A stretch of 64,000 bases of DNA, taken from NCBI GenBank assembly GCA_010093685.1, contig MU006229.1, positions 310,001 to 374,000 on the forward strand. Reading direction: 5' to 3'. Positions within the stretch are counted from its first letter, which is position 1. Each line of letters opens with the position of its first letter. Made by a program: the position numbers and the translations under genes. Below, one piece after another: positions 1-8,866 of the stretch. This stretch comes from Ophiobolus disseminans (lineage: Eukaryota > Ascomycota > Dothideomycetes > Pleosporales > Phaeosphaeriaceae). The notes beneath the pieces were generated by a model that did not search any database, was not told the DNA's origin, and saw only the letters and a program-made list of their open reading frames with translations.

Positions 1-450
1 TGATTGTGTTCGGTCGTACACCAGTGGTTGATTGCCCACTAGTGGGTGGCTTCCGCGTGGAGTGACAGCTCGTGTAATGTGATTTCCATTTGCCAATACT
101 GTGTGACGTGACGGCGAATCCGGATTGGAGGTCTCCTGTTGTTCTTTGCCATCATTTTCCCGTCTGGGCGATATTGCCAGACTGCCATCTTCCTCGACAC
201 TTGTTGCTGGAGACCAAGTGAGAAAAGAATTCGGCGGCATCAGCGGCTCAATGTCGCGCTCTTTAGTAGAGGACTGCTGTGGGCGCAATGGCTGCGGTAT
301 AGCCGTGTCCGGACTTGTAGGCCTTGATGATGCTTCCGTGACACAGTACGCTTGATACGGTCGTGGTTGAGGATCGATCTGTAGCAGGGGAAGAGGCTCA
401 TTGTTTGTGCTCACCTCAGCTTCCGGAGGCATCAGACGATCAATATCCAT
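1..450 (-). CDS. Partial hypothetical protein, Pro/Ser-rich, open to left edge
   Basis: On the minus strand the frame starting at the ATG at 448-450 stays open for 150 codons and runs off the window at base 1. The product is rich in Pro, Ser, Glu and Asn and starts MDIDRLMPPEAEVS; a similar phrase (DIEPLMPPNS) recurs about 70 residues later. The same frame is also open upstream of this ATG to an acceptor-like tctctagcag near 504, so the true start may be an upstream exon within 505-700. No family is recognised. It would lie downstream of the GH5 gene in the same orientation. The evidence is only an uninterrupted frame with protein-like composition. Confidence 0.45.
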   Translation of the reverse strand, partial: MDIDRLMPPEAEVSTNNEPLPLLQIDPQPRPYQAYCVTEASSRPTSPDTAIPQPLRPQQSSTKERDIEPLMPPNSFLTWSPATSVEEDGSLAISPRRENDGKEQQETSNPDSPSRHTVLANGNHITRAVTPRGSHPLVGNQPLVYDRTQS

Positions 451-700
451 GGAAGGTTTCGAAATACCCCATGAGACCAGGTCAAGTGGCGCATATATTA
501 TCTGCTAGAGATTGTTGAAGGAGGAACATAGGCGGCGGCTCGGAAGTGACCATGGCTTAAGATCGGTGGTAAGAGAGTATTGTATATATCCAAGCCGAGC
601 TGCACCTCTAGAGTCGTGTTCCACGGGAGATCGTGATACAGCTTGGGACCTGGGGTGAGGTCATAGCAAACACGCCCCAGCCGTGCAAACGCCAATGACC

Positions 701-2392
701 TCAAAGGCCTACTGTCGAATAAAAATCATCAATCCCCCTACGCACACCTTGTTCAAACAACCATGTAAATCCTCCACTGTAACCACTTTCCTTGACTCTC
801 TTCAGTACCCACACCTCTTGCATTCCAATTATATCGCCTTGTGTAGCACGCCCTTCGAAAAAGGCTAGAGCATCCTGATACCCCACCTGCCAGCCTTGCT
901 CGTATTTTTCATGCTCGTATGTGCCACTTGGATCTGCGCGACTCCAGTATTCCACGTGCTGTTTGAGAGCTCCATGTTTTCGATTGTCGCGCTGACGTAT
1001 AGCCCTTTGGAGCATCTTGACTCGTGCTGGTTGCGAGAGTGTTGCGTGTTTTGGCGGTACAATGTTTCCTGCGTCACTCTGAGCTTTGAAGCCCCACTCG
1101 CCGCCATCCATCCAATCCATTTTCCAGGTCCAGAAGAAGCTTCCGCCGGCGCGCTCTTGATATTTTTTGCTTTGCGCAAGTCCAAACTTCATCACACATT
1201 CTTCCTTGGTCGAGTCGTTGCACTTTTTCCATGCGTCTTCCACAAGAACACACGAGTATTCGCCCACAATCACCTGACATGCGCCGCGCTCGAGGACGGA
1301 GCCTTCTTTCCCATCAAGTTGCTGCAACCTAGTCGTCACCTCTTGTGTGACTTCTTGTGATGTCTTCTTTTTATCTTCGTCGGTAAATGCCCAATAATAG
1401 TGCGTGTCGATAACTAGCGGTGCGGTTGGTTTATCGGGGTACACGGAGCTTTTGGAGAGAGTATAATTCACGGCTTTTTCGAGATTCCATCCGTCAGAGA
1501 TAATGACTGGAACAGTAGGGTCGATGGCAGAGATAGCGGCTATGCATTCGTCATACCACTCATACATTCCTGGTGCATCCCACTCCGCCTCGTTCACTAG
1601 TTGTATGCCCGCAATATCCGATCCTGTCTGAGCATCCCGCGCCAGGAACTCGCAACATTTGACTCCCAGTGCTCGGTTCTGAGTTGAGGTCCAAAGTTCT
1701 GCCTTTCCGCTGTTTGTCCCAGAGTGCTCCGCTCCGTTGCCACCTCCTGGAAGTGCGTGCAAGTCTAGCAGAACACCAATGGAATACATTCGCAGACGCG
1801 CGATCAAGATGCGAATGTTTTGCCAAGCCGCGTTGTACACTTGAGCGTAAGGCTCGAAAGGTGTTCCTTTGGTAAAATTCCTCCCGGGAAGGTCAAAGTA
1901 GCCAATTGGCAGTCGAATAGTTGTGCACTTGGCTTCGTTCACTAGCCACTCTATATCTTCGTCCGATACAGCGCTGGCCCAGTAGTCTTCATATTTTCGT
2001 TGAGTCGCCTCGAGTCCGATTTCATCCACCCACGCTTTGACTGCGGCCAGCTCGCTTGATCCTTCTGCGCCTTCCGGAAAACGAGAGGGTTGGAGCCATC
2101 TTTCTATCACGTAGACAGAGCCAAGGTTAGTGCCATGGTGGTAGCGATAGCGGATAATGTCCAAGGCAGTTGGATCTCGTATATTGTACCCTTGACGGCC
2201 TGCATCAGGAGCATTGCTTGGGCGGTGTGGCGAATGCGACGGTGATCCTGGGTAACCGTTACGCTGTGCAATACTTCTCACTTCGTCTCTGGCCTTCTGC
2301 AGAATGCCCTTCATGCTTGCTGCGCTGCAGAGCGTTAGGAGGAGAAATGATAGTAGCATGGCTTCGAGAAATACTTGCTGTGGAAGAGTCAT
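701..2392 (-). CDS. Secreted glycoside hydrolase family 5 (glucan 1,3-beta-glucosidase-like)
   Basis: Intronless, 563 residues. The ATG at 2392 is chosen because the frame upstream has only a TTG, and because this start gives a clear signal peptide (hydrophobic run ending about residue 26, LLTLCSAAS). The domain has the GH5 exo-glucanase layout: GTNLGSVYVIERWL near residue 87 (RGxNLGxWxxxE-like), TIRLPIGYF near 158, LLDLHALPGG near 208, the acid/base Glu in QLVNEAEW (about E268) and the nucleophile in IVGEYS (about E378). Family knowledge: such enzymes trim beta-1,3-glucan of fungal or plant walls. The acid/base motif reads NEA rather than the usual NEP, so the exact subfamily and substrate are uncertain. 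The last 110 residues after the barrel (from about 450) are not recognised. Confidence 0.85.
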   Translation of the reverse strand: MTLPQQVFLEAMLLSFLLLTLCSAASMKGILQKARDEVRSIAQRNGYPGSPSHSPHRPSNAPDAGRQGYNIRDPTALDIIRYRYHHGTNLGSVYVIERWLQPSRFPEGAEGSSELAAVKAWVDEIGLEATQRKYEDYWASAVSDEDIEWLVNEAKCTTIRLPIGYFDLPGRNFTKGTPFEPYAQVYNAAWQNIRILIARLRMYSIGVLLDLHALPGGGNGAEHSGTNSGKAELWTSTQNRALGVKCCEFLARDAQTGSDIAGIQLVNEAEWDAPGMYEWYDECIAAISAIDPTVPVIISDGWNLEKAVNYTLSKSSVYPDKPTAPLVIDTHYYWAFTDEDKKKTSQEVTQEVTTRLQQLDGKEGSVLERGACQVIVGEYSCVLVEDAWKKCNDSTKEECVMKFGLAQSKKYQERAGGSFFWTWKMDWMDGGEWGFKAQSDAGNIVPPKHATLSQPARVKMLQRAIRQRDNRKHGALKQHVEYWSRADPSGTYEHEKYEQGWQVGYQDALAFFEGRATQGDIIGMQEVWVLKRVKESGYSGGFTWLFEQGVRRGIDDFYSTVGL

Positions 2393-3152
2393 GGCACCAC
2401 GAGGTTCCTTAAGATGCGCTACTTCGACGAATTTGTAAATGTGACGTGACAATGCTCTTCACGGATGGTTGGAATGTAAATATGAGCTTGGGAAGGGCGT
2501 CCACCTTCAATGTTGAGGAAGCCGTGCGCCGACGCGTACCCACTCGTTACGTCTGAGCGATGACGTAGTGCACGGATTGCAGCCACCAAAGCCGGCGCAT
2601 AGGGCCATCGATAGTCATTTAAGGAAACAATCTCGGTCGCGAGACCTCATCAAGGACTGTACAGTTGTAAATACTCGCACATTGCAGGGAAGTTGCAAAG
2701 AGTGCATTGAAAGAATGGTGGGGGTCATGCAAGTCGGATACACGAGGTTCGTACTTGGGCTTATCTACTATAAACGAACTTGATGATCTGAGATTTTGCT
2801 GATGCAGGTGTGCAGCCGATACGCGTGAAGTGCAGGTGCGAAGCGCTAGCTGGATGGTGGGTGGGTGGTCGAGGGGGGCTAACAAGCGAGACCCTAGATC
2901 CTTCGCCCCACCAATCGCGTTCGCGGTGGTCGTAGCTTCCAAAGATGCGACTTCCCCAACCTCAGTCGCGACTTGGATCACAACACAACAACAGCCTCGC
3001 TGTAATTATCTCTCTTTCATATTTGTCTGGAGACACCAAGTAAGACACATTCCTCTCCATCATTCCCGCCACTACAACGACCCCATTGCTGCGCATTGCC
3101 GCGAGCATCATTCGTCCCGTCTCAACGCGTCCGAGATTCGACAAGTCACATC
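2393..3152. promoter_or_regulatory. Divergent promoter region, GH5 / Whi5-like
   Basis: 760 bases between the starts of two divergently transcribed genes. Short open frames here have no codon or domain support. A C/T-rich stretch at about 2995-3110, ending shortly before the plus-strand ATG, looks like the leader of the Whi5-like gene. Nothing else was recognised. Confidence 0.4.
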
Positions 3153-4391
3153 ATGAGCGCCGCAGCACCATTCAGCACAAACATGGCGTCTCAGCATAGC
3201 CCCACCAAGACACCTTCACGACGTGCATTAGGCGAGCTGTCGCCGAGAGCCATTAACTCGCCGTCCACTCAGTTCAAGAATGCGGAGCCATCCGAAGCTA
3301 CACGACCCCGAAGCCCAGTGAAGAAGGTCTCGTCACATATCCCCTCAGTCTTCGCTGATAAGGAAAACCTGCTCGCTGGCAACGCGTTACCGCAGGGCAA
3401 GAAGCGGGGTATTGAGGAGGTCGACGACGTGGAGAGACCTGGCGACGCGAAGATGCTTGCGCGTGCACGCGACGAGAGCTTGTGGGAATCGGGCATGCGC
3501 CTGACAGCCGACGCCATGCATCAGCACACGGTAAGTTGCATGAGGGGGAGACGCGTCTCCACTTGCTGACAGAAGCAGGAAAACAACCCAGTCAACCTCG
3601 CAGATCCTGGGTCGCCAACCGAACGCAACACGCCTTCACCAGAGCCTGAAGTGATACAAAACTCTCAAAAGAGCAACCAGTCCTTCTCGGACTTCTTGAA
3701 CTACGAGCTGTGCGCCAGCCAGAAGAGCGAGCAAGCGTTGGCAGAATCAGCGCCCACGTCCGCGCCCACGCAGCCACCTTCGACGGAGAAAAGGTCGCGG
3801 GCTGACCGACTACGCACCCGCCTCAGGTTCGCGAATTACAAGGTCAAGACTAGCCAAACGACAAAGCGAGACGTGGATGTCATAGCGTCATTCCAGTCTT
3901 CAGAGGCGCTACATGCGTCCAGCTCAACGGCTATGACATCGTCCCGCGAGTCCATCCAGGGTGTACCCAACATCACGATATCGTCGCCACAACCGAAATT
4001 CATAACGGCAAGCCTTGACCCCTTCCACCCCATTGGGACGCTGGGCCAGCCACCAGTTCAGTTTGCCATTCCCAATGATGGCTCGCGGATCTCATCGCGA
4101 ACGATCCATGGCTTCAACCACGACCTGTCGTCATCACCTCCGGGGGCTGTGTTGCCGCAATCCGTGACGCCGGATCAGCTCATGTCACCTATGAAACGGA
4201 GCGTAAATTACATTTCAACACTGGGAGAGCATGACGAGGTGGATATAGAAGAAGGTGCCGTCGCTGCGCACCGCAGGCTGCAGAGGCTGAAGGACCAGAG
4301 CTACTACCAAGCAAGTGACAGAACGAACAGCGTCGTCAAGGATGATGCTGCCGCCGTTGGCCTCCTGGAGCTTATGTCCGGTCGACGATAG
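3153..4391 (+). CDS. Whi5/Nrm1-family G1/S transcriptional repressor
   Basis: Two exons, 3153-3530 and 3579-4391, with a 48 nt GTAAGT..GCAG intron; 396 residues. The protein is mostly disordered and Ser/Pro-rich with many SP/TP sites. N-terminal markers are KTPSRRALGELSP and a KEN-like FADKEN. At about residues 203-219 it carries the family signature RLRTRLRFANYKVKTSQ, matching the GTB motif by which Whi5/Nrm1 proteins bind SBF/MBF. Known role: holding G1/S genes repressed until CDK phosphorylation (Whi5), or shutting MBF targets off later (Nrm1). The sequence does not separate the two. The ATG at 3153 is the first after a C/T-rich leader; an in-frame upstream ATG at 3096 is less likely. Confidence 0.82.
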
Positions 4392-5327
4392 ATGAAGGAT
4401 CACGACCATCTTTTACTATTAGCTTTACGAATTATTGACTCAACATACAATCCTGGCAACCCTGGACGGAGTTTCGTGATCGCTGTGTGAAGTTGATTCA
4501 TTGATCGGGCAGCTTACTTGTTGCTAATGATCCACTTCGCGTACCTACCCCTCATCTTCAGACACATCTTATCCGAGACCGCACCGACGTATTCTGCTCA
4601 ACATCTTCCGGGATCGCTCCCTATTTCAATGCTCGAAAATGGGGACATCGGTCACGTAAAAGAGTCGGCGCACTCCTTGACGACTGACTGGCACTGCTAC
4701 ATGTCTGTACCGTCGGTCTAAACGGAACTCGCCCCACCGTTGCCGGCAAAATTTAGTCTGGTTTCAGATCTTGAGGGTATGGGGCAGGAGATTGACTCGA
4801 CGAATTACACTGTCAAACGTGGGGCCTCACTTCTGGAGATATGTACAGAGAGCTAATTAGGCGCCAAAGAGGATTCACAACTGGGTACTATGCGAACTGT
4901 GCGCAGTAATCTGTTAGGGTCACAGCTTTTGCTTGACCCCAAAAACGGGGAGAAGTGTTGCAAGATAGGGTCTCCAACAGCGCGTCGCGCTAACCCCAGG
5001 GCTCAACTTTGCCTTGGCCATCTGGAGTACCCATACTCCAAAGAGAAGAAAGAAAGACGACTCTGTGCAAGATCAGAGTGTCCGGACTCGAGAAAAAGGC
5101 CGATGGTCTATCGGGTTGTCTGAGAGGGTGGTGGTCTTACAGCAGGATGAGAAGGACCCAAGCACCTTCAAAGTTTGGTTATAGGGCCCACGGGTTCTAT
5201 TGCAACTACCGTTGATCTATTAGCGGCTCTCCCCTCTTCAACCCTGATAATCTCTCCCCTCCCACTTCCCTCCCAAACTTTCTTACAATCAGAGATCCTC
5301 ACTTCCTCGCCTCATACTCGTGCGAGA
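4392..5327. other. Intergenic, no gene seen
   Basis: 936 bases between the Whi5-like gene and the first F-box-like copy. Only short frames without recognisable content. The last 80 bases before 5328 are C/T-rich, as in a fungal promoter and leader. Confidence 0.5.
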
Positions 5328-6128
5328 ATGGACACTCGTATATCGCCCTTCCTCCGCGGCTGGCGCAGCTTGCCAGACGAACTGAAGGTCGCGATAATAG
5401 CGTACGCCCTACCCTCTGGCTTATTCGTCAGCCACGAATTCATCCGCCGCAATCTCAAAATTAACTTTTTGACGCGACTTGAGCATTGGGAGATTCCCAT
5501 TCAGTCGCTCTTAGCATGCCCCGAAACCGCCCGTTTTATCTTACCAACATTGTACTAGCAGAGTACTGTGTTTCCAGCAGAGTATGCCCACTGTAATCCA
5601 TTCATTACCCTGTATCTACATCCCCGACAACATCGACAGCATATCAAACGTCTCATTTTCACCCCACGACCCATAACCACCTCAGCCCTCAAAACGCTTG
5701 AGAGACTAGTTCACGATGCAAACCTGGGTTTACCAACACTCCACAAATTTGAGATCTTAATTCTGGCAACGGACAAATACCCTAAGGACCGCGCGCCCCT
5801 AGCTGACATGCTAGGCAGCATGAGGGTGCTACAATTCAATGCAAAAGTTCTGGACGTCAAGTATTATCATGGCGATTTTTACCACGAGTCTTCCCGCCGC
5901 GGCCGAATGGTACGACGATGCGATGATCTGAAAATGGCATTCCTTGAAAAGCTCAGCATTTCGGGACCTCTAGAAATGGTGCAGGAGCAATATCAGCGAC
6001 GGAAGAAGCCTGCTAACATGTTTGGACACATGCGCCAGCCCAGACCAGTCGACAATTGGCCAGAGACTGAGGTGGATGATGGATGGTCCCGAGAGACTCT
6101 GAAGAAAGTGTGGATTGGTCGAACGTAG
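5328..6128 (+). pseudogene. F-box-like paralogue, copy 1, single in-frame TAG
   Basis: From the ATG at 5328 the product begins MDTRISPFLRGWRSLPDELK, the F-box-like opening shared by the family in this window. The frame meets TAG at 5556-5558 and then runs on in the same frame to the normal end at 6128. The downstream part keeps the family landmarks: RQHIKRLIF, VLDVKYYHG, FLEKLSISG, VQEQYQRRK and the C-terminal VDNWPETEVDDGW and KKVWIGRT. By comparison with paralogues reading FYKQN or FYKKN, the stop replaces the Lys codon of that motif (LY-stop-QS). No intron of normal size removes it. Full span would be 266 residues. Either a recent pseudogene, a 76-residue truncated F-box module, or a base error. 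Confidence 0.75.
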
Positions 6129-6452
6129 ACAATTTGGTTGTGTGGTTGTTGGAAAAGAAGCCCGCGTGAGCGCGCTACTAGCTTGAGGTGAAGAAGATTT
6201 CGAGCGCTACTTTGGGTCGGTGTCGATTCACTATGTGGGTGGGTAATCATTGACCGATGGGAGTTTCTTTCGTCATCGAAGCAGTTGCACGATCATTCCA
6301 TTATCCCTTTCTATAAATCTCGGCACGTACTCAGCCCAGTCTCGACATCAACGCCAACAGCATCGCTCAATCGATTACCAGCTCAACCCAATCCTCTCTC
6401 GAAATGAACTTCAAGAAAATCGCTCAATCGAATACCATTCGACCATATCACG

Positions 6453-7213
6453 ATGGAATCGGTTGTTCCACCTTTCCTTTGCAGGTGGCGCGCTTTACCG
6501 GATGAACTAAAGCTCACGATTCTCGAGTACGTGGTTTTTAATGGCTCAAACCTCAACGAAGAAGACTTCAACGGCACCCTAGGATCACGGTCGCCAAGCC
6601 CATCGCGTCACGAGCGCTTCTATCTCGAGATTCTCCCCTGCCTCACCGTGCCAGAGATTTCCGGCATCGCGTTGCAGATACTTTACCTTCAGAACTTGAT
6701 CGAAATGGACGGGCCCATTCAGGGCCAGAACATGTCTTTCCCTCCACGTCATGTCCACAAATACATACGGGAATGCAACATTTTCGCGGGCCATGTGCAT
6801 ACTGCCGCATACCTCATGGGCTCAAACACATCGCGAGCGGCAACGGATTCACCAACCTGCATCGACCGGAGTTGTCAATCGTAGGTACTAGCAATGCTCA
6901 GGACCGTGCACACTCCCATGATTTGCTACGTGTTATGGGAACACTGCACTTCCGTACGAAAATACTACAAGTCGAGTACCATTCAGCAGAATTGTATGTC
7001 GACTCTACGCACCAAGTCCGTCGGCTCGATGATCTCGAGGGACCAGTTCTCACGACGATGTCTATTGCCGAACCCGAGGAGAACGTCAAGATGCGGTATG
7101 AACGCATCAATTCACAGCGGACTGGTATTTCTGAGACAGTCGACGCGTGGCCAGAGTTGGAGGACCGCAACGCTTGGGAGAGGAAGACTATCAGGTATGT
7201 GCGGACTGGATAG
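6453..7213 (+). pseudogene. F-box-like paralogue, copy 2, frameshifted
   Basis: The ATG at 6453 opens MESVVPPFLCRWRALPDELK. The first frame is family-like through VHKYIRECNIF, then continues as unrelated sequence to a stop at 6884. Family-like sequence resumes one frame over, with HIASGNGFTNLHRPELSIV, KILQVEYHSAE and the C-terminal VDAWPELEDRNAWERK ending at 7213. The change of frame fits best around 6815-6825 (catggg/ctcaaa), as one missing base. The total span of 761 bases is one short of a multiple of three. No intron with usable splice sites restores it. It stands about 325 bases behind copy 1 in the same orientation and is clearly a tandem duplicate. Confidence 0.72.
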
Positions 7214-7516
7214 TGGATGGCGGCGTGATACATCGAGTGCTCACACGGAACAATCCCATGAGGTGGGCTGTATAGTCTCGGTGATGTAGGCAACAGCGGT
7301 TCATGGCATGAGCTTCAGATGAGGGGTACAGGATAAACTAGGCTACGGCGCTTAGTCGCATCATCTTACACGTCGCGATGCATCTACGAGGCGGAAACAC
7401 TGTGCCGCATTTGGACAGTTGCCCATAAATTCAACTCATGCGTCCATTTTCCTAAACCAATCTCACCATCTTCCTGTGTATCGGCACTTTTCACGATCAA
7501 CGGTGGAGTGTAAGTC

Positions 7517-8407
7517 ATGAAGACGCCGACAACATTCCTGAAAGGCTGGAATACTCTGCCTGACGAACTCAAATTACAAATCTTGAAATACCTTGTAAAT
7601 CACGTCAAGTACAACCCGTGTCCACTCAACATGTTTTCCTTCATCATCTTTGAAGCGTTCTTCCATGCCGCGTTCTGGGACGTCAAGGGCTGGACCGACA
7701 GTATTGATCCCACAAAACGTAGACTCGAGACCTTGGGACTTATCTCTCTCTCGACGAAAGAGGAGGGTACAGCAGAAGAGCATAGATTCAGAACCGTGGC
7801 TCTTCTCTCAATTCCGGTGGTAAAGGACATAGCGCGCGAGGCGCTATACAGCATAAACCCGTGCCGTGTGGAAGCAAGCAACAAACTCGAAACAATGAAG
7901 TGGCCACCTGTCGAACTTCGTCGGTGCATTCAGCATCTACATCTCAGATTCACGGAACTTCAGCCATTCATCATCGAAGTCCTCTTCGGCATAGCCAGCG
8001 GCAAATTTGGGGTCGAAAACCTCAACCGTTTGGAACTGGCAATTGAGCACGGCGTATACGAACAGTCAACACTTGAAGCGCTCCAGGCTATCGATGTCAT
8101 CGAGCTTCCCGCGCGCATTCTCAAAGTCTACTATTCGAGGAGTGGTGGCTTCGAGCTGGAGGAACCATTGCTGAGCAAGCTCACTATCCATGGCAACAAG
8201 GAAGATTTACTCGAGCGTTGGGACCGCGGTTACCACACCATGGCCTGGGACTCTGTGCGGAAAGTAGAAGCATGGCCGGACGTCGAGGATATGGACACGA
8301 GCGTAAGACAGCGTAGGACGGTCAAGATGATCTGGATGAGAGGTACAAGGTGGACGGTTATGAAGGACAAAAATTGCAGTCCTTGCAAGGAAATCTTCCA
8401 GATTTAG
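7517..8407 (+). CDS. F-box-like protein, copy 3 (intact)
   Basis: Intronless, 296 residues, the best intact member of the left cluster. It opens MKTPTTFLKGWNTLPDELK, an F-box-like helix pair, followed by about 250 residues with family landmarks: IPVVKDIAREALY, WPPVELRRCIQHLHLRF, RILKVYYSRSG, LLSKLTIHGNKEDLLERWD, VEAWPDVEDMD and VKMIWMRG. Known for F-box proteins generally: the N-terminal motif binds Skp1 in SCF ubiquitin ligases and the rest selects substrates. No LRR, WD40 or other known substrate domain is visible, so the target is unknown. It is third in a plus-strand tandem row with copies 1 and 2, which are broken. Confidence 0.78.
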   Translation: MKTPTTFLKGWNTLPDELKLQILKYLVNHVKYNPCPLNMFSFIIFEAFFHAAFWDVKGWTDSIDPTKRRLETLGLISLSTKEEGTAEEHRFRTVALLSIPVVKDIAREALYSINPCRVEASNKLETMKWPPVELRRCIQHLHLRFTELQPFIIEVLFGIASGKFGVENLNRLELAIEHGVYEQSTLEALQAIDVIELPARILKVYYSRSGGFELEEPLLSKLTIHGNKEDLLERWDRGYHTMAWDSVRKVEAWPDVEDMDTSVRQRRTVKMIWMRGTRWTVMKDKNCSPCKEIFQI

Positions 8408-8866
8408 TTCAATACGGTCTGGGAATACAAACGCAAGGGCGCGGGAGGGCTTTGCTCCTGTTTGCTTCTCTCAAACATCACGTGACTTTAGAAGTCCCGA
8501 CCTCGGGAGGTCTGAACTCACTACCGATCTAGGGAGGTAAACTATTCTAAAGACACTGCAGACGGTGTAATCAGACTAGGCATAATGCGCGTACGTGTAG
8601 GTACGTAGTAAAAGTAGACTCTTTATTAATATCTTAAGTTGCATCGCTATACAGGGCTAAAGTGGGCTGTTTTGCGCCAGAATAGGGTGGTTTGGGTAGC
8701 GTCTTGGCAAAAGTGAGCGACCAACCCGTGTGAGCGGCAATCCAAGGACACCACAAACCTACCACTTCAAAGTACATCTAAATTTCCGTGACCGAGCTTA
8801 TATAGGCCTTACCTACCTAGAGTGCACGCGCGTCATCTTCTCAGGGTGGTCCATCACTGCCTCGCC
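8408..8866. other. Intergenic with CACGTGA-containing motif
   Basis: 459 bases between convergent copy 3 and the Zn2Cys6 gene. It contains aacatcacgtgac (8474-8486) and tgaactcacta (8513-8523); the same pair recurs upstream of the F-box stub at 14261-14294. An A/T-richer patch follows at about 8620-8650. No gene seen. Confidence 0.45.

Noticed and set aside
2393..2452. 20-codon N-terminal extension of the GH5 protein
   Set aside because: Would need a TTG start and would bury the signal peptide.
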